DNA of 64,000 nt from Mesotaenium endlicherianum (Eukaryota; Streptophyta; Zygnematophyceae; Zygnematales; Mesotaeniaceae): assembly GCA_009602735.1 (NCBI GenBank), contig WELA01012532.1, forward strand, positions 1 through 64,000, read 5' to 3'. Shown here piece by piece: positions 1-12,500 of this stretch. The notes beneath the pieces were generated by a model. The model saw nothing but the letters and a program-made list of their open reading frames with translations. It ran no database searches and was not told the origin of the DNA. Numbering within the stretch: the first letter of the stretch is position 1; the number at the start of each line of letters is the position of its first letter. Made by a program: the position numbers and the translations under genes.

Positions 1-72
1 ATAAAGATTACTTGCTGATATAAAGATCTTTATTAATTGTTAATCGCCTATTTGGTAAGTCGATTCATTTCA
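1..72 (+). repeat. 3' end of a family A LTR (partial, cut by window start)
   Basis: The sequence matches the last 72 bases of the family A LTRs found complete elsewhere in the window, ending in GATTCATTTCA. It is in plus orientation. No primer-binding site follows; it abuts a DIRS-like coding fragment. It is therefore either a solo LTR or the 3' LTR of a plus-strand element whose body lies before the window. Confidence 0.85.
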
Positions 73-545
73 CATGTTCACCACAAATCCTGCTAGTGCA
101 AGTTTGGCTAACATCAGCCGCATTGTACGTGCATGGACTTCCTCACTGGGACAGCTCACCAAAAAATCGTCCAGATTAGCTAAAACTCGCACTCCCATCT
201 GCCTCCACCTTTCCACTACCTCCTTCACCACCCTTGTGAAAACGTACGGTGCGGTAGCAATCCCGAATAGGAGACCAGTGAAGTGTAGCTTTTCTAATCT
301 AGCTCAACACCCAAGAACGTATGAGCATCTTTTTGCATATTGACGTGGTGATAGCCAAGTTTAAGGTCAATGGAAAACACAAAGTCGTCTACCTGCACAA
401 CGTCGACTAGCTTGTTTAGCCCCTCATACTTAAATTTTACATATATTCCAGTTAATACAGTTGGTGGCTACGGCATAGGCTTGTAGGCAAAAGTCATTTG
501 TTGCCAAGTCATAATAGTTTGCAGCAACCAGGTCATATTATGCAT
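73..545 (-). pseudogene. DIRS-like retrotransposon reverse transcriptase fragment
   Basis: Translating the minus strand gives a reverse transcriptase core. There is a FSIDLKLGYHH block (palm motif A), then a GLLFGIATAPYVFT block (motif B), then VLANLDDFLVS, in which LDD replaces the usual YxDD of motif C. The order and the wording of motifs A to C resemble the DIRS/tyrosine-recombinase order of retrotransposons rather than Ty3 or Ty1. The frame is broken once, between motif A and motif B near 330. No tyrosine recombinase or RNase H is seen. A coding-like fragment on the same strand at 25221-25690 may be the upstream part of the same element, separated by the large nested insertion. The DIRS assignment rests on motif recognition only. 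Confidence 0.7.
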
Positions 546-550
546 GTTGC

Positions 551-1271
551 TGAAATGAATTGACTTACCAAATAGGCGACTAACAATTAATGAAGATCTT
601 TATATCAGCAAGTAATCTTTAGCGTATTTTTCGTTAATTAATTTAACAGCAAATGACAACACACTAGCAGTGAATAATACTCGTAAGTCAAATGCAAGTA
701 AACTAGCATCAATAATGCAATCAGTAAACTCATACATAAGCAAGGTTGGAAGACAGTGCGTATCAATGGCTTCTCGCCTTGGATTCAGATCCCTCTCAGT
801 AAGCTGTACAAGAGAGTTGGCCTCGTTTCCGAATGCCGAACTCGAGAGCAATGCCTAGCATATGTACATGGAATGAGTTTACTGTTCAACGGTCAGTGCG
901 ATGGCACCGCCTACCCGGGAGTTAACCACGTTGGTAGGACCTCGGTTAACCAAATCCACCGCCATCTCCCATCATCCCGAATCGCCATCCATCATAGGGA
1001 TGTCATCTGGCCATTCATCTAGCATATCATACTTAGATGCATATCGAGGCAATTCGCTGCTACTGAGTACGGAAGTCAGCTGGCTGTCAAAGAATGGGTC
1101 AGCAAGCTGACTTATAAGGACTTCAGCCTGCTGCTTCCGACTGAGTCCTTAAACTGATATTAAATATAAAGTCCAGCAGACTGGTTACCAACTAGAGTTC
1201 AGTACTACTGAACTTAAATAACTATTATATTTAAGTGAATATTATATCCACTAATATACTGATTCATTACA
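551..1271 (-). repeat. Family A LTR (3' LTR of a minus-strand element)
   Basis: This is a full-length 721-bp family A LTR. It begins TGAAATGAATTGAC and ends GATTCATTACA on the plus strand (TG...CA). The purine-rich tract of the element lies directly inside it, seen as AATCCCTCCAACTT. It is aligned by eye to the LTRs at 45729, 53803 and 57293 with scattered substitutions, so it is an older copy. Confidence 0.9.
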
Positions 1272-1384
1272 ATCCCTCCAACTTAACTTGTTGTCGCCTC
1301 GACAACATTAAACTGCAAAAGTTTTAATTAAGGGACCTGAACCTGACCAGCCTCCCCCACTGACTGCCTTTTCAACCTGTCACC

Positions 1385-3061
1385 TTACGAGGTTGTTCCT
1401 GGGGCTTCAAGATTAGGAGACGGAGATCCGGACCTAGATCTGGACAGCCCTCTAGGTCTGTCAGCTGGCCTTCTAAAGAACCCCGTTTGTTCTAAAGTTG
1501 GACCTCGAGGAGAACGAAGGATGGTAGCCTGCTCTTCACCCACTTGGGTGTTGATCCCCACATAGACAGGCATTCCAGTAGGATGCTGAAATACATTGGC
1601 AAGAGGTACGTGTCTCTCAGCGAAGGGGATGGCCGGCATACCTCTGGCCACCCCGCGTGGCCCTCTTCTGAAACCCTTGTCCTCTGGGGATTTCTGCCTG
1701 TGTCTGCTGCCAAGTACAGTTCGATCAGCTTCTTACCCTGCTTGAGCAGGTGGGCTGGGGGAGCGAGTGCGGGGTCCAGTTCCCTCCATGACGGGGATCA
1801 CCTCCCATATACCTGATCTTGGTTCCTTAGGAATTGCCCCTGCGTGCCCCTGGGTCTCCTGAGTACCAGCTCCTGATGCTTCTCCTCTGCCTTGTTCTTC
1901 TTCCTCATCCCCCTCATCCTCCTCCTCTGAGAGAGTAGGAGTCTCGTCAACTAAGTCGTCCTGCTCTCTGGTAGACATGAAGTAGTCTACTGATCTCCCT
2001 TTCTTAGGGCGCGCTGGGGGTTGCTTGGCCTTCAGCCTGCTGATATCTATCCGGCCTGCATTCTTCGCCCATTTGACGAAGGCATGCTTTCCCTTAAAGA
2101 AGTAGTCTCTTCCCCTCCTCCTGTGCTCTTTGGTCTCTGCATTTATATTGCTCAGGCAGCCATTCAGCCTAGGGTCCCAAGGGGCAATGTGAGGTGGTAG
2201 GATGAGGTAGCCGTCTAGGCCATAGTGGAAATCGTCTGGTTGGGCTCGGTCACACTCCTGCTTTTTGTTTGTGATCGTCATCCACCTCCAGTCCGTTGGC
2301 TGCTGGTAGTACTGGGGTCCGTGCTCAACCTTTCTTAGTTTACATGGGAACCAGTGGGGAGAGAACATCTGCTGTCCTTCCTCCCTGGCCAAGTACTCCC
2401 AGCTCCTTCTCTCAACTTCATTGTAAGCTGGCAGTAGTGTGAGGTAGAATACCGTATCCTTAAAGCTATCGGGCCGCATGCTCACCGTCCTGATGAGTCT
2501 CTGATCTCCCACTATTCCCGGTATCGGGACCGGCTTGTTCTCTGAATCATCGGCAAGGTACCAGGCCTGCTCTGCTGTATAGCCCACCATCTTGGCATAA
2601 TCCTCGTAGAGGACCACACCAGTGTGTCTGTCAATGTACCTATCCAGTGCTGCAGTTCCTTCCCTCTGTAGCAGTGTTATCTGTTCCAGCTTGTTGATCT
2701 CCTGGGCTGCCAGCAATGCTTCCTTCAGGTTATCAAAGTTTTGGCCACCCACCACGGTATACCTGTAAGTGGCCAAGCTCTTCTGCCTGTCCGCTTCAGC
2801 CTTTTTCCTTCTCTCCTCCTCTGCCGCTGCCGCTTCTTCTTGTTGTTTCTTCTGTCTCTCCTCCTCAGCTTTCCTGAGGTTTTCCGCTTCCTGATCCTTC
2901 TTCCTTTGTGCTTCTTCTGCTGCCTCTTGTTGTTTGCGGACCCTCTCTTGTTCTCTCCTGGTGAGGGACGTCGCCGCCAGCTCCTTCTGGTATTGCTCCA
3001 TTGTCCTCCTGGCTTCTTCTGCCTTGCGCTTCCTATCCTCCTTTTGTGTGGTGGGAGCCAT
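1385..3061 (-). pseudogene. Third ORF (ORF3) of family A, one nonsense mutation
   Basis: This is the same protein as the intact ORF3 at 46561-48237. It has an N-terminal K/E/Q-rich segment predicted to be a coiled coil, a central globular part with a TYRYTVVGGQNFDNL block and a tryptophan-rich DWRWMT block, then an acidic EEEDEGDEEEE tract and an S/P/R-rich tail. The reading frame is open from the ATG at 3061 to a stop at 1733. The remaining 115 or so codons continue in homology to 1385. The ATG is preceded by ACATGTGCAG, and TACTAAC lies about 24 nt before that AG, a splice-acceptor layout kept in the other copies. The function is unknown. Confidence 0.75.
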
Positions 3062-3418
3062 TCTGCACATGTAACCAGGGCACAAGTTAGTAGAATATCG
3101 ACCTTTGTCCTAGAAGCTGCAGGAAGGGAGTAAGTTCGTATTAGTATGGTGAATCGTTCCTGTTTACCTTACAGGGTGCTTGCTAGGAGTTGACATAGTT
3201 GCGGTGTGCTAGACATAAACGTATGAATGTGTTTTCCTTTTTCCCTCAGCTAAAGGTGCTTTATGTGGACCAGGCTGTCCCCTCTGTCACTATGCTGACA
3301 CTTAGGGTTCACATAACTGTCCCTTCCTCGCTCTCGCATACTAACTGTCATATTATCCCCTCCAACGCAAATGGAGACAGGACATCCTGTCACCTTCTTG
3401 TGTCGACTGAAATGACTG

Positions 3419-4891
3419 TTAGGGAGGTGCTCCAGCAGCCCGAAGATGGAACCGTTTCAACGCCCCTTTGGCATTAGTCAAATGGTCTTTAAATTCCCAA
3501 GTGTCCCCAGAGGCATCGTAACCCTTCCATCGAATGAGGTACTTCATGACATATTTAGACGATCGACGGACCGAGCACGCGTCTAAAATTTCCTCAACCT
3601 CATATTCCTCAGGGTCGCCGGCCCGGACAGCGGGGACCGGTCCCGGTTGGACAGGTAACCGACCTGTGAACAGTGTATCACCTTTGATGTATGGTTCCAG
3701 GAAGGAGACATTAAAGACCGGGTGACCCTTGTAGTCAGCTGACATGTTCAGTTTGTAAGCATTCTGACCGACACGACACACCACCGAATAGGGACCGACC
3801 CAGACAGGGCCAAGCATTTTCTTGACCGCACCAAGGAGGTACAGGTGCTGAGAATGCAGTTTGACCAAATCGCCCTTAGAAAAGGTCAATTCTCGACGGT
3901 GCTGATTAGCGTACTTTTGTTGGTGTTCTTGGGCTTTGTGCAGGTTCTGCTGGACTTTTGACAGGGTGTCAGCAAACTCCTGAGTTAACTGGAGGGAGAC
4001 CGGATTGTCAGTCCCTTCAGGGTGTGTTAAAGACTCCCCTAGGACATCCAAAGGAGACTTAGGGACTCTACCCAGCCTTACTTCAGAAGGAGTCTTGCCC
4101 GTTGACGCGTGCACCGCACTGTTGACCGCAAACTGGATTTGCGGTAGCAAGTCATCCCAATTATCTTGTTTTTTGTTAATATAGGCTCTCAGTACCTCTT
4201 GCAAAACTCGGTTAGTTCTTTCAGTCCGCCCATCAGTCTGAGGGTGGTTTGCTGTGCTGAGCAGCTGCCTGACTCCCATTAACCCCATTAAAGCCCTCCG
4301 GGAACTTAGAGGTAAATTTCGAGTCTCTGTGTGAGATCATAATTGAGGGTAGCCCATGTTGGCAGACTACATGGTTGTAGAACTGTCTCGCTGTTTCGAG
4401 TGCAGTTATTTTGACGGTTGTGGGGAAGAAAATGACCATTTTTGTCAGTTTATCCACAATTAGTAGTATCAAATCATGCTCATTGGCAGTTCGTGGCAGT
4501 GTGACCACCCAGTCCATGGATATCGTTTCCCAGCGAACAGCTGGGATGGGCAGTGGTTGTAAGAGGCCTCCCGGTGGTGTGTGCCTAGACTTATTCTTTT
4601 GACACTGGTCACAAGACTTAACGTATTTCAAGACCTCCTGAGGTAATTCCTCCCAATGATAATGTTATGCCAGTCTGCCAACAGTTTTGGCCTACCCCAA
4701 ATGCCCACCCAGTAAACTGTCATGTGCTTGACTCAATAAAAGGGACCTTATTTGCACGTTATTAGGAACGACCAGCTTCAGCCTGCTTGAAGTGGTTTCA
4801 GTCACCCAGACTTCTCCCTTAAGCTTATACCCGAGTGCAGTAGCACGACACATACCAGTAGTGGGGTTGGGCTCAAATGTTGGGACAGAAA
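3419..4891 (-). pseudogene. Family A pol fragment: integrase core and chromodomain
   Basis: The minus-strand reading gives an integrase zinc-knuckle end (CDQCQKNKS), the integrase D and D...E residues, a GPY-like region (VWVGPYSVV) and a C-terminal chromodomain ([22 protein letters not shown]). Relative to the intact copy there is a frameshift near 4270-4290, within the sequence coding for SKFW, and further lesions near 4670. The 5' part is cut at 4891 by the family C LTR. The protein is dead. Confidence 0.85.
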
Positions 4892-5635
4892 TGAAAGGGG
4901 CAAAGTGCCCTAGTGGAAGCGTAGTGACTCACGAGGAAAGGAACTAGTTGCAATCATACTAAAGAGTGCAACGGCATATTGCTAAGAAAGCTTAGGAAAA
5001 TTACTTGACACTTTGAGTGGCAAGAAACTGCTCACAAATGGTGTAAGATGAAAGGCCTTGTCATTACAAACCCGTAGAAATTTACAGAAGTGAAAATTGA
5101 TTAGAAACAAAGAAGTTATGCCTATTTATAATATTTTGCCTAAGTGCTCCTCTCTAGGAGGAAGCTACGAAATTTCCTAAGTGTTCGTCAAATTGTCCCA
5201 TCCAGAATAGTCGTGAGAAAGCCAGACCAGTCTCATCTGACGTGTCGGGCCGAATTGACGTCCACGGACATGCATCGATATTACTAGAATATTCTATCTT
5301 AGACGCGCTAGGCTAAACCGAAACTTCTAGGTAATTCGACCTAGTCGGCACTCCGCGTCAGCCGAACTTACGTGAAGGTTCGAGTTCATTCTAACGGGAC
5401 AGATCGCTCGACGCTGTCGGTCAATCCGACGGTCGCGCTCACCGCGAATTAAGAACAGTCGTCAACTGACCTCAAAACTAATTAAACTTCAGAAATCCGT
5501 AACTCTCTCAATACTTGACCAAATTCGATGAACTTCATATCAAAATGACCACAAAAATGCATTCTACACTACTGTACAATAACAACATACTTTCATGCAA
5601 CTCAAAAATGCACTTTATAAACCTATGACCTTACA
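4892..5635 (-). repeat. Family C 3' LTR
   Basis: The 744-bp segment is bounded by TGAAAGGGG at 4892 and CCTTACA at 5635, so it has TG...CA ends. The purine-rich tract GAGGAGGGGGATGA (minus strand) lies directly inside. No second copy is present in the window, so the boundaries rest on TG/CA, the polypurine tract and the point where host-element homology ends. Confidence 0.7.
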
Positions 5636-8340
5636 TCATCCCCCTCCTCAAGATGCGACGTCCTCGACGCTTTCCGCAGATAACGTCTCAACTTACTCTT
5701 ACAATGAGTCAAGTTGGCCTCTGGCTTCCAAGTGTTGTCGTCCGCATGGTAGCCTTTCCACTTGACCAGATACTCTTGAATAAGTCGTTGACCTCGCTTG
5801 ACTCGTCGATCGCCGACAATCGCCTCCACTTCATACTCCAACACATCATCGATCTTGACCGGTGGTGGCGGTGTAGGTAATCGTCCCGGATGTCCTTCAT
5901 TCGGGTCAACGTATGGCCGCAGACAACTGACATGGAACACATCATGGATACGCCAGCCTGAAGGAAGCTCCAACTTGTAGGTCACTGGATTCACCTGCTT
6001 GAGCACCACAAAGGGATCTGTAAACCGTGCCCGCAGTTTCCTCTTGCCTGTGAAAGGTAGGTTCTCTGTGGACAAGAGTACTTTGTCGCCCACATGGAAT
6101 GTTACTTCCCTCCTGTGCTTGTTAGCATGCTTGACCTGCTCATCCTGTGCCTTCCGAATACACGTCTTCGCCATATCCCAAGTGTTGGCCATCTGCTCCA
6201 TAAAAGCTTGTGTAGTAGGAACCGGAGCCTCCTTGGCCTTCTCCAACAAGATGTTCCCTGGATGATATACTTCTCGCCCATAGACCATAGCGAATGGTGA
6301 CTGCTTGGTCGATCCCTGCATGCTGTTGTTGTAGGCAAACTCCAATCCTGGCAGCTTCCTGTCCCACTCTGAAGGGTCTTCCATAGTGAAACTCCTGAGC
6401 ACCTCTTGCAAAGTTCTGTTGAGCCTCTCACTCTGCCCGTCTCTTTGAGGATGATAGGAAGTGCTCATACTCAGCTTGGTCCCCATCAAAGTAAACAATG
6501 ACAGCCAAAAGTTGCTAGTAATCCCGATCTGAAACAATCACCTTCGGCAACCCATGTAGCCTGATAATATGATCAAAGAATAGCCGTGCCACATCCGCTG
6601 CCGTAGAAGTTTCCTTCGTGGGAATGAAGTGAGCCATCTTGCTGAGTCGATCAGACACAAGCCATACTGCATCGTGCCCTTGACCACTCATGGGTAAAGA
6701 TGTGATGAAGTCCATAGCAATCTGCTCCCAAGGATACTCTGGAATAGGCAGGGGCTGCAATGTACCTCCCTTCTCTTGATTTGGTGTCTTGTTTCTCTGG
6801 CACGCATCGCAACTCCTGATGCACTCCTCGATGTCCTTGTCCATATTTCTCCAATAGTAATCCCGCTTCAGCACGCTTGCCGTCATCTCGCTTCCAAAGT
6901 GTCCCGCATATAAGCAGTCATGATGCTTCGCAAGTAGTAAGTCTCGTAGCTCCTTGATGTCAGGTACCACCACTCTCTTGGAATCACCATAATACCATAT
7001 GCCGTCCTTCTTCTGCATACTCGAGTTGGACTCAGCTGCTCCACCATCAGCTAAATCTGGGTCCTCCTCATAACCTCTTCGAAGCTTCTCCTTGAAGTCC
7101 ATATTCTCCTTGATGACTGAGACAGCTGCAAGGTCACACCTCCTGGATAAAGCGTCTGCAGGGTTGATCTTCCCAAGTAAGTACTCAATCTTGTGGTCGA
7201 ACTGTTGCAGAAACTCCATCCACCTTGCCTGTCTTGGTGTCAACGTTGGCTGCGTCATAAACTTCTCCAAGCTCTTGTGGTCGGTCTTGATGAACACCTT
7301 TCGGGTGTCCACATAACATCGCCAAATCCTCAAAGCCTGGATAATAGCCAACATCTCCCGCTCGTGTGCTGCATAGTTCTGCTCCGCAGGACTCAACTAC
7401 CTGCTCTCATATGCCACAAGCTGCAATCCTTTACCCTGGTCTTGGAGAAGAATGGCCCCTACTGCAAAATTTGACGCGTCTGTGATGATGGTGAAAGGAA
7501 GCTCTGGACTTGCAATTGCCAACACAGGTGCCTGTGTCAACAGATCCTTAATCTTCTCAAAGGCTTGCTGCTCCTTGTTACCCCATAGCCACTTCTCCTG
7601 CTTCTTCAACATATCCGTGAGCGGTGCACACACCTTGGCAAATCCTTCAATGAAACGTCGATAATAATTTGCCATGCCAAGGAAACTCCTGAGTTGATGA
7701 ATATCAGCAGGTATTGGCCAATCTCTTACTGCTTGCACCTTCTTCAGCTCCACCTTGACTCCTTCAGCCCCCACTATGTGCCCAAGAAACTCGACCTCCT
7801 TGAGACAGAAGTCGCACTTGCTCATCTTCCCATATAGCTTCTGATCTCTCAAGACCTCCAACACCTTCCTCAGATGCTCCACATGCTCTTCCAAGGTCTT
7901 CGAATAGATTAGGATGTCGTCCAAAAATACCACCAGAAACTGGTCCAAATAGGGTCTGAAGATACTATTCATGAGTCCCATGAATGTAGCAGGTGCATTA
8001 GTCAATCCAAAAGGCATGACTGTGAACTCGAACAAACCATAGCGAGTTCTGAAAGCAGTCTTTTGAACGTCTCCTTCCGCAATCCGTACCTGGTGATAGC
8101 CACTCCTCAAATCGATCTTCGAGAAATACTTCGCCCCGACAAGCCTGTCAATCAACTCGTCCACTCGTGGAAGTGGGTACCTGTTCTTGATGGTGACCTT
8201 GTTGAGAGCCCGGTAGTCGACGCACATCCTCATAGTCCCATCCTTCTTCTTCACAAATAAGATTGGTGCTGCAAATAGAGACTCGCTGGGTCGGATAAAT
8301 CCCTTCTCCAACAACTCTGTCAGCTGCTTCTTCAACTCGA
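5623..8340 (-). pseudogene. Family C pol: RT, RNase H, integrase, chromodomain
   Basis: The reading runs from an RT beginning [19 protein letters not shown], through [11 protein letters not shown] and [10 protein letters not shown] (catalytic FLDD), RNase [11 protein letters not shown], an H2C2 integrase finger, the integrase core and a chromodomain (EYLVKWKGYHADDNTW). A stop codon interrupts RNase H near 7395, and a frameshift lies near 6515-6537 in the integrase. The terminal stop codon at 5623-5625 lies inside the 3' LTR, so the polypurine tract is itself coding in this family. The start is lost at 8340. Confidence 0.85.
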
Positions 8341-8343
8341 TAG

Positions 8344-8833
8344 AAACATGAAACAGATAGATTAAGTACTTAGTAAAATGAAAAACTTTTATTCAAGACA
8401 AGGATCTTTGAACACAAGTGGTAGCTTCTTGAAAGAGAGAGGACTTCTCGAAAGTTGATATATTTCTGAAACTTGGCACGTACAAGTGTGATTCTAGAAT
8501 GTCTTTTTACGTTCTAGCTCTTGTTTATATACTTGCTACATAAGTAATTTCTAGGAAGGTGCATGTTGATGTGTTGGCACCCAACACATCCCAAAACTTG
8601 CCACCTCTTTCTAGATCAATGTCCACATGTTCTTTTGACCTAAAAGTGGCACAATTGACTTTTGCCACATGGAGTCCTTCCTCTAACTTCGAAAATGCTT
8701 TAGAAGGTTCAAAGGACATGAACCAAGTCACTAGAATATCTATTCACACTTGCCTCCACACAATACTACTCCAAATATATTCAAAATCATCAAAATATAT
8801 GCAAATTCATATATTATAACTCAAATCACTACA
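8344..8833 (-). repeat. Family B 3' LTR
   Basis: It matches the 503-bp family B LTRs at 37865 and 44132. The inner end is CAAATCACTACA, followed by the pyrimidine complement of a polypurine tract (TCATCCCCCCG). The outer end, near GAAACATGAAACAG, is eroded relative to the expected TGTAGTGAAACAG, so the start is approximate. Confidence 0.8.
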
Positions 8834-8872
8834 TCATCCCCCCGACAGAAAAAGCAACGTCTTGGCGCGTCA

Positions 8873-9000
8873 CGTCAGGTCTTACACATGTGGCGCAGAC
8901 TAGTCAACAGCTTCAAGTCAGATGCCACACATGTGAAGAGGATTAGTCAAAGGCGCCAAATCAGGTGCTAAACATGTAAGGTAGACTAGGCAAGGTCGTG
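8873..9000 (-). repeat. Three tandem ~43-bp repeats in the family B 3' region
   Basis: Three imperfect units each begin TCAGRT, contain ACATGT in the middle and contain GACTAG or ATTAGTC near the end. The same array occurs on the opposite strand in the other family B copy at about 43930-44110. It lies between pol and the polypurine tract and has no coding potential. Confidence 0.6.
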
Positions 9001-9557
9001 GGTGGTGTGACCTTATTGGCTAGCCTACTCCTTGATGATAAAGAAAATTGTACAAGTTGGCCCAGAATCTGCCACGAATTCAAAATTCATAGCTAACACA
9101 GAACTGCTCTAAATATAAAAATTCTAATGCCACACGGACTGCGTCGGAGAACTCTATCGAGTCACCAGATTTGAGAGCATTCTAACTTCTGGAGTGTCGT
9201 TGAGAGTTGAGAGAATAGGCACTTTTCCAAATCTGTGCAGAAACTTCTCAAAATCATTAGTCATTCTATGCTTCTTCAAATTTTGCAAAGTTAGTCTCTA
9301 AATGGGCGCAGTAAGGGCTTTTACCATAGTCCTGATTTTTAGAGTATTCCAAGTTCAGGAGAGGGCAGAATATTATAAGACATATTCTGCCCTAGTATTG
9401 CCAGCAGCCTGACCCCCTTCTACTCAGAGCATTATATCTTGCTCACCAATGCTTCTAAGTGAGCAAACTTGGATTCAGAATGACCGACTACTTATGGTCT
9501 ACAGCCAAAAAAATAATCGGAATTTAATATGTAGAGACGTGTCAATAGTAGCAGTTT

Positions 9558-12500
9558 TTATTTTCTGTCCAGAAATTGCGAGAAGAGAAAAGTGTCTGAT
9601 GTCATTTTTTCCTCTTTGTGGTTCTTGCAGGCTGCCTCCAAGGGGTCTTCTGCTGCTTCTTGATGGTGGCAGGCTGCCTCCCATGAAGTCTTTGGGCTCC
9701 TAGTAGAGAGGTTTGGGGCTGGTCCAAGATGGGGGTTGGCGGCATGGAAGCGTTTCAGCTTTCTTTGAACTTTGTCAAGGTAGTGTGCCGCCACCCAACT
9801 ATTCTCAGAATGTGATAACCTTTCCACTTGATCAAGTATTGCCGCTGTCTCCTGACATTTCTCATAGCCACTATGTCTTCCACTTTGTACTCCAAATGAT
9901 CATCCACTACTGTTGAAGCTGGTGGGGTTGTCACTCGTCCTGGGAACTTGTTGTCGGGTTGCACATATGGCTTGAAGAGGGAAGCGTGGAATACGGGGTC
10001 GGTGTGCATACTCTGGGGAAGTTCTAGCTTGGAAGCAACGGAGTTGACTTGCTGGATAATCTTGAAGGGTCCCAAATACTTGGGAGAGAACTTGCTGCCG
10101 GCAGGCCTGTTGTTTAGAGAAATATTCTTGGATGATAGTACCACGTTGTCACCCACTCTGTACGTCATTTCTCTTCTGGACCTGTTTGCAACTCTTGCTT
10201 GAGCATCTTGCGCCTGTTGTAGAGCTTCCTTCGCTGCTGTAAGGGCTGCTACTAATGTTTTCATAACATCTTTTGCTGTAGGTACTTCATCATGGCCATC
10301 CGTGAAGCTCAGCGGCGTGGTTGGATGGAAGCCATAGTTGAGGAAGAATGGGGACTCTTGGGTAGAGGCCTGCGTTGTGTTGTTGTAGGCAAAGTCCAGA
10401 GGGGTCAAGTACATGTTCCAATCTTGCTCCAGAGTAGACACGTAGGCCTTCAGAGAGGTCTTTAGGGTACGATTCATACGCTCAATTTGCCTATCTGATT
10501 GCGGGTGGTAGGTAGTGGATATATCCAGCGATGTACCCAAGTTCTTGAAGAGATTATTCCAAAAATGGCTTGTGAATCTTGGATCTCTATCCGACACAAT
10601 TCTTGATGGTAGTCCATGGAGTTGGAAGATGTTGTCAAAGATGAGTCTTGCAAGTTGTGGTGCTGTAGCCTTACTCCTCGTGGGAATGAAATGAGCCATC
10701 TTAATAAGTCTGTCCACCACCGTGAGTTTTGCATTATGTTCTCGAGGTGTCACGAGCAGGCCCACGATAAGGTCCATTGAGATGTCCGTCAACTGCCTTT
10801 CCGGGATTGGTAGTGGTTGGAGGAGTCCTCCCGCCTTTTGTGATGAGGGCTTGACTCTTTCGCATGTGTCACAGCTCTTGCAGTACTCCTTGACTTGCTT
10901 AGACATGCCTGGCTAGCAATAAGTCCTGGCTAGAACGTTCGTGGTCTGAAGTATCCTAAAGTGTCCTCCAAGAGGATTGTCGTGTGCTTCTCGTAGAAGC
11001 AAGAGCCGGAGGTCTAAGTCATCAGGAACACATCTCTGGCCCGTATCTTGCCTCAACCAATAATTCCCTTTCTGCTTCTTGTATGGGTCCAAGGCTGCTT
11101 CTCCGTTCTTATAGTAAGGGTCTCTTTCATAGGCGGCTGAAAATTGAGCTTCCAGATCTGTCTTCAGGGTTGTCATCACTACGTTTAATTGCAATCTTGA
11201 GAGGGGGTCAGCCGGATTTGTCTTGCTGGGCTGAAACTGAATTGTGATGTTGTATTGTTGCAAGTATCCACTTCATCTTGCTTATCTCCATGAGTATCCG
11301 CTCCATCTTGCTTGTCACCTTGAGAGATACGGCTGCGTCTGGAGGTGCTTCAACGCCTCGTGGTCCGTAGTGACCAGCACCTTGCGTCCTTCAACGTAGC
11401 AGCGCCAAACCTTGAAGGCATGTACAATCGCCAACGTCTCTCGCTCCGTGGTTGTTTAATTTTGCTCGGCTAAATTTAGCTTCCTTTGACTCGAAGGCAA
11501 TGGGCTGCAGTCCCTTGCCTTGGTCTTGGAGCAGGATTACTCCAACAGCATAGGAAGATGCATCGGCGATGACGTGGAAGGGCCAATTTGGGTTTGGACT
11601 TGGGAGTGTGAGCACCGGGGATGTCGTCAATCTTTGCTTCAATTGTTGGAATGCTTCCTCCTCTTTCTTGGTCCAAATGTATGGCTTGTTCTTCTTGCGT
11701 AGATCTGTGAGGGGGGTTGCTATGTGCGAGAAGCTCTGGATGAATCTCTTGTACCAATAGGCAAATCCTAAGAATGATTGGAGTTCTTTCTTGGTCGTGG
11801 GGGTTGGCCATTCCTCCACCACCGTGGTCTTCTTGGGGTCCATCTTGATGCCATCAGCAGTCACATGGAGACCTAGGATTTCCACTTTTTGTTTGGCAAA
11901 CTCGCACTTTGACTCTTTTGCAAATAGCTTGCTTTGCTTCAATACTTCGAGGACTTCTTTCAAGTGTCTCGCATGCTCTTCAAGGGTCTTGCTGTAGATA
12001 AGGATGTCATCGATGAATACCACCACAAATGTGTCCAACATGGGCTGAAATATGGTGTTTATCATAGTCATGAAAGTTGCTGGCGCGTTGGTGAGTCCAA
12101 ATGGCAGGACCATGAACTCAAAATGTCCATATCTTGTTCTGAATGCCGTCTTCTTTATGTCAGGTTCAGCGATGCGAATCTGGTGGTAGCCGCTTCTCAA
12201 GTCCACCTTCGTGAAGTACTTGGCTCCAACCAGCTGGTCCATAAGCTCATCCATGTGCGGCACCGGGTATTGATTCTTGATGGTGATCTTGTTGAGGGCG
12301 CGATAGTCCACACACATCCTCAAGGTGCCATCCTTCTTCTTGACAAATAGCACCGGGGCTCCAAATGGCGACTTGCTAGGTCGAATGAAGCCATGCTCCA
12401 GTAGCTCCTTGATTTGCTCCGTGTATAACATTTTGAACGTAGGTTGAGAGATGGGCTTGCTTCCGGGCTCCAACTCTATCTTGTGGTCTACGACTCTCTT

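Larger units (their letters stand above)
551..4891 (-). mobile_element. Partial family A chromovirus (3' LTR, ORF3, 3' part of pol)
   Basis: Reading on the minus strand, the segment holds the C-terminal part of Pol (integrase and chromodomain), the third ORF, the polypurine tract and a 3' LTR. It closely matches the intact A1 element at 45729-54523. Homology to A1 pol stops abruptly at 4891, where the LTR of a family C element begins, so family C inserted into this copy. The gag and N-terminal pol part is not found next to it. It may be deleted, or partly represented by the gag fragment at 23786-24489, which is of the A2 subtype. Confidence 0.8.
4892..8340 (-). mobile_element. Family C chromovirus, 5' truncated
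   Basis: This is a third Ty3/gypsy family, distinct in sequence from A and B. On the minus strand it carries reverse transcriptase, RNase H, integrase, a chromodomain and a 3' LTR. Its LTR starts where family A pol homology stops (4891/4892). Its pol stops at 8340, next to a family B LTR. Gag, protease and the 5' LTR are missing, so no target duplication could be checked. Confidence 0.85.

Noticed and set aside
756-1022. An 88-codon frame antisense to the family A LTR, recurring at 45934, 54009, 57541 and (95 codons) 15209
   Set aside because: It starts with GTG, not ATG, and recurs because the LTRs are copies of one another. An in-frame insertion in the A2 LTR is curious, but nothing shows translation.
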